NCBI GenBank assembly: GCA_036873755.1
Contig: JAVTVY010025023.1
Location: forward strand, 45,623 to 109,622
Source of the DNA: Hanleya hanleyi
Lineage: Eukaryota > Mollusca > Polyplacophora > Lepidopleurida > Hanleyidae
DNA: 64,000 nucleotides
Direction of reading: 5' to 3'
The notes beneath the pieces are model-generated. The model ran no database searches. It was not told where the DNA came from and was given only the letters and a program-made list of their open reading frames with translations. A program made the translations under genes and the position numbers. Shown piece after piece: positions 24,038 to 36,155 of this stretch. Within the stretch, counting starts at the first letter, position 1, and every line of letters begins with the position of its first letter.

Positions 24038-25028
24038 AGCACATTTATTACTGTTGGGTGATGCGTGAATTTTTAAAGAGCAAAATCATACACTTTGTAC
24101 TTTTCCACATTTTTGCAAAATTGAAAAAAGGGACCCAGGGCGTCGCATGCTCTGAACTGAATTTGATGACTTTGTAATTACTATTCTCAGAATGAATTTG
24201 TATTTCCCAAGGTATATTCACATAAAATTTGACAAAATTATGTCATGAATCTAGGGTGAGGAATTTCCTTAGGCATTATCAGGTTCTTGTAAACATATCA
24301 ATGCATATGTGGTGTGAATTTAGTAAGGTACATGTAAGCTACCTTGTAGGGCTACATTTTGTGAGACATCACAGAATGAAATGATGAAATGTTTCATGTA
24401 ATTTAATTGATAAGCATATAGAAGTCGGCGTATAAAACTAGCCTATTTTATGGATACTGATAAAAAAGTTGTTATCCATATAATAGCCTTGTGTTATGTT
24501 CATGTAGGGAGATCTGGAATACATGGGTTGTATCATCTAACTCTATTCAAAGACAGTGGCAGAAGGTATAAAACATGAGGCACCAGAGGTTCTACAACCC
24601 CTCAGCCCCTTCCAGCCCAAGCAACATCTCGTGGCATGGTATATGCATACCAAATTTGAGAAGAATCCGCTAAATGGTGTTCAAGTTATTGCCCGGAAGT
24701 GAATGACAGTGTATCATTAAAAAATAAAGCCTCTGTATACTATAAACGTAGATCTATAAGGTTCACTGCTGATAGTGGCCCAAATGGATACCAAACTATT
24801 ATTTATAAGTGTTCCCAAGTTGGGAAATATCACAAATTACAACTGAAGCAAAATAAGCCAACTGAGTAATCGGTAAATAGTAATTGACAAGCAGGAACAG
24901 TTGTGGAGATTTAAATTGTAGATTTAAACTTGCTCTACATGTACATTTTCCAGTACATAACTCAATTATCTTCATGGTTATCTCCCCTGTCCACCGGCAG
25001 AAAAACTGTTTTGGTGCAGGTAATATGT
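24038..25028. other. presumed Vav intron with one repeat-family fragment
   Basis: Around 24630-24720 there is a fragment with ATACCAAATTTGAGAAGAAT and GTTATTGCCCGGAAGTGAAT, phrases typical of the 150- to 175-bp repeat family seen in other arrays here. Otherwise no feature. Confidence 0.4.
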
Positions 25029-26062
25029 CAGGGAGTAATCCAGGAAGGTTTTGCTACCGGTATACCGGTATGGGCGCCCAAACTCTCGCGCCCAAATGAA
25101 AACGAAAAAAAAAAAAAAAAAAAAATCCAAACTAACCTCGCGGTAAATCAGACATCCTAGCACTGTGTTAGAGCCTACGCGCCACTACAATTCAGCAGAA
25201 CATGGAAAAACTCCGACTTGAATTTTACAGTAAAAACGGACAGGACACATCGGATTTTTACAAAAACAACGTTTATTTCTCATCGACTACAGTTTAGTTT
25301 TGTATATTAAATACATTCTCAAGGTTGAAGTTTAAATAGTGAACAACTTTCACTGTTTTATTATTGACGAGGGTAGTGTTACTGTGTACTCCAGTCCGGT
25401 TCCGCTTCGAGTCTGACAATTTTACGCGCGCCTACCGATCGTCAAAAGTTGTCGTCGTTGTATAATTTAAAAGAGCACGGTTTACACGATTTGATAAAAT
25501 GAGTCGTCCAAGAACGTCTGGTCTCAGCCATAATAAAACTACTGGTCAAAACGAAAATGTGTAGACGATAAACCTACTGATCAGCGAACTCTTTTGCATT
25601 TTATAAAACGTGCACGTGGCGGAGACACGGAAACTGGTGCTTCGGTGGACGAACAAATCTGAGAGGATATACACGAAAATGAAACTGACGAACGGGACAC
25701 TTCAGACCAGGAACAATCAGAACATTCTCAGGAAATTGAAACACCTAGGCCTAACAACGTACAACAACAGCACAGTGACGAAAATGAAAATAATTAGGGA
25801 CATGAGAGAAAGACGGATTGACATATAGGTAATGAAATTTCCACAAAGGATGAACACAAAACAGTATTAATACATGAAGTTTGCCATTTGGCTTTATTGT
25901 TGTTGATGTGATTTTCAAGAATCCTCAATATAGTACTCTACATTGATCCAGGGATGATGTCAAATTCCATTTTTTTTTCGCTCCGCACGAGAGAGGGGGG
26001 AGACCCCCCTCCCTCGACCCTCCCCCACCGGCGTCCCCAAAAAATCTCTGGATTACTCCCTG
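25029..26062 (+). mobile_element. CAGGGA-ended DNA transposon with 5-bp duplication
   Basis: The ends are CAGGGAGTAATCCAGG and CTCTGGATTACTCCCTG (inverted), flanked on both sides by TATGT. Inside, a degenerate coding stretch begins at 25499 with MSRPRTSGLSHNKTTG; after a frame change it continues as DDKPTDQRTLLHFIKRARGG and then a Glu/Gln-rich segment broken by a stop. A Q-(K/R)-TLxxFx-KR opening is typical of the N-terminus of hAT/ZMYM-type transposases, so I read this as a decayed, truncated hAT-like copy. Ends starting CAGGG fit hAT; the 5-bp duplication would suit the variant groups that make 5-bp rather than 8-bp duplications. Confidence 0.7.
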
Positions 26063-26189
26063 TATGTAGATTTATGAGAACACTTGCAACATTCCATGAA
26101 TATTTTGGAAATAGAATGGAGAGAAAACATTTCTGAATACAGGGAAATTATTATGTAAATGATTTGACCCCCACTAGATTTTAGAAACT

Positions 26190-26460
26190 TACCACAAGAA
26201 GGCCCATAACACATAATGTTGGAATTAGACCATGACACAGATGGACAGAAAAGTGCACAGACAGACAGACGAAGTCCTGACCAACTAAACATACATGTAC
26301 AAAAGGCACATCTACAGACTTCATTCTATATTGGACAGAAGTTTCGTCGACCTGCCTTCAGTAGTTCTCAAGATATGGAAGCCTGGGGAAAAGAGGACGG
26401 ACAGACGGACGGGATGACAACAATACCCCTTATCCCAATCGGGCTGAGGGGTAAAAATCC
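26190..26460. repeat. solitary GACGGACA-type repeat unit
   Basis: It contains GACAGACGAAG and GGACGGACAGACGGACGGGA and ends ...GGGCTGAGGGGTAAAAATCC, like the tail of the 150-bp array at 1740-1862. Confidence 0.65.
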
Positions 26461-27638
26461 ACAATTTGGGTCAACCTGCCAAGTATCACATGTGTGGCAG
26501 GGGTCAAAATGTTCCAAATTTCCAGGTCATCCAGTGGATGACCTCGTCAAAAACTGAGGTCATCCCAGTGAGATTGAGGTCATCCATTACCTTCAACCTG
26601 TAATCTTAATGGAGTGTTTCATTTTTTTTTTTTTACTGCTGCCAAATGCCATTTTCAGGTCGTAAAGTTGAAAGGAAAAAAAAACAAAAAAAAACAGAAA
26701 AACAGTTGAGAATATTATCTTGCACATCCTCATGCCGGCATAATATTATAATACAAGATCATTTTCTCTTGGGGTTATGGTGTTGTATCAAAATGTAATA
26801 GGTGTACATAGAATTGTCAATTTGAAGACAAACCTCACAGGACGTTTTGTTACTTTCATTATCAAAATGTAACCAGGAATGAAGATCTGTTTTGTCTTCA
26901 TGAATCTTGAAAGTGATAAACTTTCATTGAAGTACTGGTCGTTTTGTGCATCACTCCAACTAGACAATTCATGATGTAAAAAAACATGTGCTGTCAGCCA
27001 CGGAAAGTTCGTGTTGTTGTTGATGTTGTAAGAGAAAGTGCATGAGTGGAATTGTTCCTAGGGAACTAATGCTGGCATAGCCTGAAGTTAGGAAAGGAAG
27101 GGAGGTCACTCGTGGCGACATATTGTATTGTATTGTATTGTATTGTATCCGCATAGGACCATTTCACACCAGCATCCACACAAGTAGCAAACATGGCCGA
27201 CTGGCAGCGAAGTTGGGCTGTCAGCGGGAAAGATGAACAAACATTTTTAACAATTCTGCCAAATCCATGATATTGACAGTTTGTTTCTATGGAAGCCAAT
27301 TTTTTGTGATCGTCAGGAGGACGACCTGGGCTTCAATTTTACTCGTCAGCAGATTTTTCTGGTCGTAAAAACGAGTGAACGACCGAACATTTTGACCCCT
27401 GTATGGTTCATGCAGCATTTTGGGAAGAAAGCATGGCGTTACTTTTTTCCAGTTTACAGACCGGAATCCCAAGTATTCTGCCCTGAGCATGTTGTGTCCC
27501 AGTAGGTACATGTATATCACATCATGTGGGCTCATTTCCAATTGGCGATTGAACAATCAATAGAATTAATCCAAATAATACAAGTAAAGTCAATATACAG
27601 TAATCTTAAAATCAATCCCCTTGAGTAATACAGAAGGC
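26461..27638. other. presumed Vav intron with TATTG microsatellite
   Basis: The only clear structure is a six-unit TATTG repeat at 27120-27148. No exon recognised; the ORFs at 27281-27556 on both strands have no known domain. Confidence 0.4.
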
Positions 27639-29389
27639 CAGGGATTCATACACGTCAGTTCTACGTACCGAATTTCGGTTCGTAGATTGAGTTTTAAAAC
27701 TCAATTTTTCAGTTCAAAACTCAATTTTTTTGAGTAAAAAATCAAAAGTTTTCACCAAAATATTTATACTCAATTTGTGTGTTGGAAACTGAATTTTCAA
27801 GCTTCGGAAACTGAATTTTCAAGCTTCGTAAATTCGAAATTTCAATACCCGGTTGTCGGGAAATCATCCCATGGTCGCGGAAGCACATGTCAATCTGTCG
27901 GCAGCAACAACAACGTCAAATGCAAACTGCGTTAGCTGCTCTGAATTTACCTCGGACGACTTAGTCTGTTAACGGAATATATTCATCCGAGACTAGTTTA
28001 TCCGAGGTAATTTTAGTTACATCGACGTATATTTCCGGGGAAGAATCCCAAATACTGATGAACCTGATTTCACTGTACAATCGACGAGTCGCCATTTCTT
28101 TTTTTTGGTTTCGTTTTCGTTCCTTCCAACGCAGGGAGATACACACGATACTTAATAAACACACGTTGTTTTCGTAGAATGCCAATCGTAAGTATTTCTT
28201 TGTGTATTCTGTGCGGTCTGTCTTGAGAAAATAGTAATACTGTATCATTTTCACTCTGGTTTGATCAACGAAAGCATTGAAACGAAAGTTGACACCAACG
28301 TACAGCGTGCGTTTTGAGAACATGACAAGGGAGTGAACTCCTACGGCGAGAGAGCTGGTCGCTTGCAAGCGTTTTGAAGTGTTTCGTTGTTGTTGGGTTT
28401 TTTTCTTCTTTTTTTTGTTAACCATATTCTATCAAAATAATATCATCCTCAAGACTCCTATTATTTGTGTAATCCAATACAATCCTCGTGTATATAATAA
28501 TATATATATAATCATCGTTTTATAAACCAGTGTGAGTTTTCATACTGGTGGTCATTTGTATTTTCACAATAACTGGAACTTCACTTATGTCATCACAGGA
28601 TTTTTATATTTATTAATCCACTGCTTTTGTTAAATGTTTCCATAACTAAAATTATTTTTCTGTCAAAGTTAAATTTTGGATAATGGTTTCTTCAAATTTT
28701 ATTTTGGATCTAAATTAATAGATAATGGGGTTTTTATGGTATCAATATATATTTTTTTATAATTACCACCTAACAAGTTGGGCCATATTTGTATACTGAA
28801 ATTGGATGTGTGTTTGTATATTATTCAGACAGTCCTGTGTGGAAGTTGGAAAAAGGAATTAAAAGTTCTTTTATGTATTGTTGATTGATTGAGATATAAC
28901 CGCTTTCAGAGAGGGAAATAGTTGACACTCCTCACTGCATGTATATGAGAACTACATGTGCATGCATATATAAATGAAAACCAGTACCGGCAGCATTACA
29001 AAGTTTTACATGATTGATACCTGAAGTATTACTCGTATACAACTTGTTCTAACACAATTTGTTCATGTATCCTGGATACCTGAAAACATAATGATGGAAA
29101 CGAGTAAACGCAATCAACAACACAAAATGGTTTTAATTACACAAAAGGTTAAAAATACATTAATTGGTAACAGTAGACAAGGTTCACAGAAGGTAACATT
29201 TACCCTGGTTTGTAAAAAAATTAAAAACTCAACATTGGGGGAAAAAATGACCCTGGTTTGTAAAAAATTTATATACTCAATTTGAGGGAGAAAAAATGCC
29301 GATAAATTTTATTTTAACTCAATTTGAGTGAAAAAAAACTCAATTTTCCACATTTCGGTTCGTAAAATTTGGACTTCTATGAATCCCTG
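27639..29389 (-). mobile_element. CAGGGATTCATA-ended DNA transposon, 1.75 kb
   Basis: The left end CAGGGATTCATA and right end TATGAATCCCTG are inverted and flanked by AAGGC direct repeats (5 bp). Subterminal TTTCGGTTCGTA also recurs in inverted orientation, and both ends are rich in ACTCAATTTTT phrases. A minus-strand ORF (27961-28425) includes MATRRLYSEIRFISIWDSSP, which may be the start of an unrecognised protein. The 5-bp duplication and CAGGGA ends link it to the elements at 25029 and 29537. Confidence 0.75.
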
Positions 29390-29536
29390 AAGGCATGTTG
29401 CTATTGGTAGTAAAATGATCCACTAACTAATGAGAGTTGAAGTTCAGGTTGAAATCTTTGTTGGGTAATTTTATAACCTGCAAGTTCCATATGAACATGT
29501 AGGCCATGCAGAATAGGTGTGGGGGGGGAGAAAACC

Positions 29537-29795
29537 CAGGGATTAATACAGGTCACTTTTTACAACCAGTAATCTGGGGTAAAATTCATTCGAAACTCAA
29601 TTCAGACCTTTGAATTTGACTAGATATTTTTAAGTTTTGATGAAAACTCAATAGCCTATTATGGGATTTTACAATGTCAAATCATTGAGAATGGTGATAA
29701 ATTTGAAGAAATATGAAAATTGAAGAAAATACTGAAAACTGAATCCACTCATTTGAGTAAAAAAAATACTCAAATTATAGACTTATGAATCCCTG
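29537..29795. mobile_element. short CAGGGATTAATA-ended MITE
   Basis: The ends are CAGGGATTAATACAGGTC and GACTTATGAATCCCTG. The flanks are AAACC and AGACC, a 4-of-5 match. The 259-bp body is AT-rich and shares ACTCAA phrases with the 1.75-kb element next to it, so it is probably an internally deleted relative. Confidence 0.65.
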
Positions 29796-30409
29796 AGACC
29801 CCCAAGACCCATGACCCCCAAGTCCCATGACCCCCAATCCTAGCCCTCAGGCCCTTCAGGTATGTCAGGGATAAAACTTGAACTGTATTACATGCACTTT
29901 ATGTAGATATAAAACTGGCACAGCAATGAGCATGGAGCAAACAATTTGGCAATAAAGTGATATACGGTAGAATTCCACAACAGAAAATAATAGAGATTTC
30001 ATATTCCTGAGAATGTCTCTCTATAATTTCAGTTCCAGTTTGAATTCACTAGATGCACTTACTGGGAGCAAATCTGCATGTTAAAATTTATCAGAAAACT
30101 GTTCTGAACAAACATCATATCGCAAATAACCGATCTCGTCAAAATTGAGCTGACCATGAAGGGGGAGTATTCATTAATGGATATACATGATATATGTGAG
30201 GTAAGTGATTTAGAACAGCTATATTTTGGATTTTTTTTTGATTTTTTTTTGAGGCAGGGGAAAACAGATTTTTCAAGGAGATAAATCTCTGATCCCAGTC
30301 ATACAATGTCAAGTATTATTCCTCATTTCACTGAAGGTTTAGACAAAGCTTGCAGACCATATTGACTGATGGTCCAATATGATGTGATTGGAATACATCC
30401 TCATTAAAT
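29796..30409. other. presumed Vav intron, no feature seen
   Basis: Apart from a short CCCCAAGACCCATGA duplication near 29800-29840 and T runs near 30230, I see nothing here. Confidence 0.4.
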
Positions 30410-30412
30410 ATG

Positions 30413-30980
30413 CTGTCTACTGGTCCGTATCACAGTCACACCAATGTCTACTGGTCCGTATCACAGTCACACCAAGCTGTCTACTGGTCCGTATCACAGT
30501 CACACCAAGCTGTCTACTGGTCCGTATCACAGTCACACCAAGCTGTCTACTGGTCCGTATCACAGTCACACCAAGCTGTCTACTGGTCCATATCACAGTC
30601 ACACCAAGCTGTCTACTGGTCCGTATCACAGTCACACCAAGCTGTCTACTAGTACTGGTCCGTATCACAGTCACACCAAGCTGTCTACTGGTCCGTATCA
30701 CAGTCACACCAAGCTGTCTACTGGTCCGTATCACAGTCACACCAAGCTGTCTACTGGTCCGTATCACAGTCACACCAAGCTGTCTACTGGTCCGTATCAC
30801 AGTCACACCAAGCTGTCTACTGGTCCGTATCACAGTCACACCAAGCTGTCTACTGGTCCGTATCACAGTCACACCAAGCTGTCTACTGGTCCGTATCACA
30901 GTCACACCAAGCTGTCTACTGGTCCGTATCACAGTCACACCAAGCTGTCTACTGGTCCGTATCACAGTCACACCAAGCTG
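30413..30980. repeat. 33-bp minisatellite, about 17 units
   Basis: Units of CTACTGGTCCGTATCACAGT CACACCAAGCTGT are nearly identical. One unit carries a 6-bp insertion (ACTAGT) near 30652. Because 33 is a multiple of 3, long ORFs open in two plus-strand frames and one minus-strand frame; all are translations of the array and none is called a gene. Confidence 0.95.
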
Positions 30981-31180
30981 CCAGTTTGTTTCCAGAAGCA
31001 GGGCACCCGAACCTCTAAAATGATCAACTTGTGATGCAATAAAACATTGACATGATTACTGATCGGTTTATATGTACCAGTACATGTATTCCATGCAGCG
31101 AAGATAATAACACATTCCAGGCATCTATCAAGCTCTGATTTAACCATGGCACACAAATGTTGTCTGATCAGCATGGAAGT

Positions 31181-31704
31181 CAGGCCGCCTTCAAATTTGG
31201 CACCAGCAGGGAAATGACATAGACATATGTCGACACGTGTAAAGGGATCACATACTATGAGATAAGGGGTCTTCCCAAATTATCATTAGAAACAGTATTG
31301 TGCTCGCTTTTTCATAGTTCTTGAAGACACGTTCAGACACTGATTTTTGAAAATTGCAGGCGAGCTGGAAATGGTGTACCTGAATTTGGTAAGGGGAGCC
31401 ATACAGGAGCTTTAAATAGCTCTCCTAAAATTATTAAGGCGAGCCAAGTGAAGGCTAATCAAATACCGTTTCTATTCATACAAGATCCACCACCTTGTGG
31501 TTCAGGGATCCAAGTACAGATGAATATATAGAGAAATTTAATAATAATGTCCTTATATCTCGAGGTTTCAGATGGTTTTACCATTGACAGCTAGGGCTCT
31601 GGCTAATCAATGTAAGGAAAATTTAAACAAGTAGCATTTTTCTTGAAGAAATGTTTTATTAACTTCAACTTCACACCGGCTCAACACTGAACAGTACAAC
31701 TCAC
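31181..31704. other. non-coding stretch downstream of the 31.7-kb exon
   Basis: No feature recognised, apart from short repeats of a GGCGAGC(C/T) phrase near 31380-31450. Confidence 0.35.
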
Positions 31705-31896
31705 TTCAAATATTACGGTCGCCGCTTGCCCACGAAAACGGGGGTCTGTATAAAGTTTGTCGCTGTGTTTGGCGCACATCGCGCACAAAACTAGGGCCAC
31801 TTTACCGTCATCGGTTGACTGGAATCGAATTAAGTCACCAGTATTCCACTTCATTATCGTACTGACGTTAACAGTTCTTTTAGATTCCTTCTCCAT
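31705..31896 (-). CDS. possible first exon of a zinc-finger (hAT-derived type) protein
   Basis: From ATG at 31896 the frame runs 64 codons to a strong GAA|GTGAGT donor. The protein has KWNTGDLIRF and then ALVLCAMCAKHSDKLY followed by DPRFRGQAAT. A CxxC followed by (K)xxxKL and F(R/K)xx resembles the N-terminal half-finger of host proteins derived from hAT transposases (ZMYM/C17orf113-like), but I see only part of the domain. Upstream (31900-32300) is the most CG-rich unrepeated stretch in this part of the window, as expected of a promoter. The next exon was not identified. It lies within the presumed Vav intron on the same strand, so it may also be a relic. Confidence 0.4.
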
Positions 31897-31899
31897 GAT

Positions 31900-32330
31900 T
31901 AATAGAACGTCGTCGCGACCTGAGAAAGTTCAAAATTTGCTGTAGTACGGGAGGAAAAAACCGCATGGGCAAAACCGTCATAGAGGGATGCGGGAAGAGA
32001 CGAGTATCTGCATTGGTCACTGCTAGGTTGCCATTTTCCTGTGAGCCAATCAAATTGACTGATAAATATGGCTCTCGGTTTCAACTTCCTGTCTCTCGAT
32101 TTCAACTTCCTGTTTCAGTTCGCGGTTCTCGGCAGCGGTTATTTGAGGATTTTGACAACAGCGGACACAATAAATAAACTGCGTAGGTATTTAACGAGGT
32201 GCGCGGAATTTAGCGTACCTTATTTTGAATTTAGGCGCGTCATGGTGCGCGCGCGCCATCGCGCGCCTCAAAAGGCAGTGTCTGACGTTCGTCTACACAT
32301 ACTTTCTTGTACATCCTGTGACTGCCCAGA
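31900..32330 (-). promoter_or_regulatory. CG-rich region, possible promoter
   Basis: CpG dinucleotides cluster here (for example GGTGCGCGCGCGCCATCGCG near 32244) in contrast to flanking DNA. It includes a duplicated TTTCAACTTCCTGT motif at about 32079 and 32101. A promoter role for the exon at 31705-31896 is inference. Confidence 0.35.
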
Positions 32331-32939
32331 ATAGTAGACATCTTCGGACAGATTTTATGATGCTGTGATAATTTGAATTTCTTCTCTCTTTTTTTGTCTT
32401 TGTTGAACTAGAGTTGCTCAGATGGGTGGTGTTATTTTGTGCACTGAAACATCAGCGATTCACTTAGAAAGTGGCAGTGTGCATGTCAGTTCTTCATTTT
32501 CTCAAAATCTCATCATTTTCAAAAGTCGTTCTAGCTAGCAAGATTTCTACATCTGGCAGATTTCATTGTAATGGGTACCAATTGCTGTGTTTTCTTTTAT
32601 ACAACTCAGACGATTGAAGAACTTCAAGAATAAAGCTGAGTATATGTCAAATGTTATCTTATGGGTAGTAGATATAGCACATATAATAACACTCAGATAT
32701 GTGACCAATTTCAGAATATAATGGAAATTAAATTTTTAAAACCTGTGTTTTAGGACAGACAAAAATCCCACCAGTTTTGGAGGGTGAATTAGTTACGCAT
32801 AGAACAAAAGAAAACTGCATTATTTTTTGCACTGAAGTATCCCATAATAAAGCTACAGTGTTGAAGTTTGATCTTAAGTAGACCACTGGTAACCATAATT
32901 TACAGGAAAGCCAGAAGATTAAAATGTTTGGTCGCTAAC

Positions 32940-34560
32940 TAATATCACTTGTGTCTGTCCACATTCGATGTAACATTAGCAACATCAAAAATATATGAAA
33001 ATGTGTTGTAAAACAGAACCATAATATGATTGAATGATTTTGTTATAAAATTGTCCACTGTTGTGGCTAATTTGATGTCCGTATGAAGATAAAATATTTC
33101 AAATTTCAACTGAAATCAGCATACAGAATGTCGCTAATGTTTCGCCTTGCAAAATGTCTGTCCTACTTTGTGTAACATTAGCAACATCACAATTATTCTC
33201 CAGTTTAAATATCAGAACCTTTAGAGAGCCTTTTATCCCAATTCTTGGTTTCAAATATAACAGTTCAACTTCTAAAACAGCTGTGAGCATTGAAAATTTC
33301 AACTGAAGCCTCAAGAATCTTTTTGTCTCTTGTCTGTCCACAATGTCATGAATGTGAAACATTAGCAACATTGAAACATTAGCAACACTACCAATTAGAA
33401 TTTTTATCTATTAAAAATGTTAATAAGATTATTTGGCTCAGTAAAACCTCACAGACCATTTACATTGTGATAAAAACACTTTTAATTTGGATTATTTTAT
33501 TTTCCTGCCCAATATCAGTTGAAAACATGCCAGCATGATGTGGACAGACGTTTTATAGCTAATGTTACATATGTCTGTCCACATGTAACGTTAGCAACAA
33601 ATGGAGAATGCCAAAAATAGTGTACTTGCATAATCAGTTTACTAAATTGATAATGAAAAGAACAAATAGATGAAACTGTGATAATCATCAAGGTAAAACT
33701 ATCAGCAAAATCAGTTGCTTTTTATGAAATCAAAGCAAATGAAGACAGATATCTGTCCACCATGTCTGTCCTGTAACACCGATTTTCACTAAAATTTCTA
33801 TATAAATTGCTACAATTCAGTAAATATGAAGATGAGATGAGTTTCCTGCTTGTTTTCCTTCAAGAAACCACAGCCTTGATAGCTGATTCTGTTCTATGCG
33901 AGAAATATTTTCTTTTTAAAATGATTCTATGTTGCTAACGTTTCAAAATGTCTGTCCACCTGTAACATTAGCAACATACTTTAATGTCCATTTGTTGCAC
34001 TACCGAATCCTCTGGGACATAAAGAAAATAATGGATCATCAATATATCTTCAGAGTTATCATTTTAACATATTAAAGTTGGCCATTGTGTCCCATAAATC
34101 TATTGAACAGTTGTTAATAGTTGTCACTTACTCAAGCATGTCTGTCCACATGTAACATTAGCAACACAATTTTAACCAAAAGAAGGAAATTTTCTCATAG
34201 TAATATTTAAATTAAGATGTCAGCACTGAATTGTTTAGGCTTATTTGTGTAATCACATTTAGATATAAACTTTGCAAAGCAGATAATGATGATAATCGTT
34301 AACATATATTCAATTTTATGAAATTAATGTTGCTAATGTTACACAATGTCTGTCCACATGTAACATTAGACACAACAATAACTTTCTTCTAAAATCTTAA
34401 CGAATCGGCAAATAGGTGAAACCTGATTGAATTTATGGAATACAAATCTAGGCAAATCAATATCTTTAGCTTGGTGGTCAAAATTATACTTGTTGCAAAC
34501 AGAGAAAAAAAGGTTCGAAAACCGGTGTCTGTCCACCACTCAATGATGCATTGTGCACTT
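32940..34560 (+). repeat. nine spaced copies of a TGTCTGTCCACATGTAACAT motif
   Basis: The phrase TGTCTGTCCAC, usually followed by TGTAACATTAGCAACA, starts at about 32953, 33155, 33331, 33572, 33763, 33949, 34139, 34347 and 34526. Steps are 176-241 bp, about 197 on average. Several copies are preceded by an inverted GTTGCTAATGTTAC. Between motifs the sequence is AT-rich and no longer alignable by eye. I read it as an old tandem array in which only the motif has been retained, or as a cluster of spaced binding sites. Confidence 0.8.
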
Positions 34561-35610
34561 TGTTTTCATCTCAAATTTATGCTTTATGACTCCAAATCAT
34601 CTGTTTAAATATTATAGATCTTAAAATGCATTCCAGTTTGTAACTATGTTCAAAAGTTTTTAACTTTTCATAGTTTAACTGGCAAGAAGTCGGTGAGTTG
34701 TCCTGCCATGTTAATATTGAGCTAAATTGACCAGGTTGGACAAAAGTCCCGAGATATTTGATTTTGGGGTATAAGTTATCCCATTATTATTTGATCTAGA
34801 ATGTTAAGATCTGTAGTCATTTTAAAATTCAATTATCTTGTAACATTATTGAATTTTTTTTTTTGCTTTTGAGTGGGACAATTTGGCCCCTATTATAATG
34901 AAATCTGCCATATCACATTCCTGTTGCCCACAGTTCACCCAATATTAGATAAGTAAGCTTACAGTCAGAGTCTGTATCATTGTCATAGACATTGAGGTCT
35001 TCCCTCTTATTGGGTGTTCTCTCTATTCAGAATAATCATGACAAAAGTCAAACTGCAGTACAAAAATCAGCCTTTACTGGCCATATCAGCCAAGTCATGC
35101 AAGTTAACCAAATTTCTGCATTTTGCCATCTTCACTTATCAAGGTAAATACTTGACTAACATTTCCCTTGACCTACTGAATGGATAAATTCTTCAAACCA
35201 GAAAGGCAGGTTTTGTCATAGCCAACACCACCAGGCATCCAGGCTTTTCTATGAACTCCAAATATGACATGCAGTGGTTGGTTGCATCACATTTAAAGCT
35301 GGAAAATTCAATCAAATTTGAATTTTTAATATGTCACACACGGTCACTAATTTCTGTTCGAGTCTCTCTGAAAATGGAGACATCACCAGCTATGACATCA
35401 CCAAAATTTTATTCTGAAGAGAAACTGTAATAGCCCACTAACTGTCAAGGCGATTACGTAAAGTGTTCGACTTGGTGTGTGAAGATGTTTGTCAATTTAG
35501 TATATTCTTCTGAAAAGTGATTATAAGCTGAGGAACTGCTGCGATAACTACCACTAAGAACTGATGCGAACTGATGGCAAGGCTAAGAAGCGTGAAATAC
35601 ATGTAGTTAT
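34561..35610. other. non-coding stretch, no feature seen
   Basis: AT-rich; no exon, tandem repeat or inverted repeat that I can support. Confidence 0.4.
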
Positions 35611-35905
35611 AGTGAGTGAGTGAATATGATTTAACGTCGCTTTCAACTATATTTCAGTCATATCACGGCATTGGGTTCTATTCCTTTTCACACCCAGGAA
35701 CCACATGGGTGGGGGCCAATTCTTTTTCACACCGGGGAACCCCACAGGTGCCACAGTCGCCTCTTACGACAAGCTCTCTGAGGGGCTTATTCTTATCATG
35801 ACCTGCGGTGTGCACGACATCCCAGGTCAATCTTGTGGAAAAATGGTCATTTGATTTTCTAGTTGTGTCCTTATTAAGGGTGCTGTGACACCCTGTCTCT
35901 AGCTC
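35611..35905 (+). mobile_element. SINE-like element, GTGAGTGAGTGA head
   Basis: It begins GTGAGTGAGTGAATATGATT and TAACGTCGCTTTCAAC, with a TTTCAGTCATATCACGG core and GTCGCCTCTTACGACAAGC further in. It ends near GGTGCTGTGACACCCTGTCT. The same head and core occur at 54411, 55276 and (inverted) 63738 and 50998; the distal part occurs inverted at 39826. This core resembles conserved domains known from metazoan SINEs; I have not verified the family. Confidence 0.75.
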
Positions 35906-36155
35906 TGCTACCATACATGGATATGATCGATATGATAATCTCAGTGAATTCAAACTGTCCAAATTACTGTGCTTTAATTAGCCTAGATGAGGAAAATCAG
36001 TTGTTTTTGTTCTACCGGTAGTTCCAGATATAGTCCAGATACAGAGAGATGCATTATACATGTAATTACCAGTGGTTCAGCTGTAACCCTGTAAAGCTGT
36101 AAATTTCAAGGAAGTACACCAGACATCACCTGGGATAACAAAATGTCTACGTATT

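Noticed and set aside
30413..30980. CRISPR-like regular repeat
   Set aside because: The 33-bp units are head to tail with no unique spacers, in an animal genome with spliced genes; it is a minisatellite.
32940..34560. CRISPR-like array of 30-bp repeats with spacers
   Set aside because: Spacing (176-241 bp) is far too long and variable, repeats are diverged, and there is no cas gene; the setting is eukaryotic.
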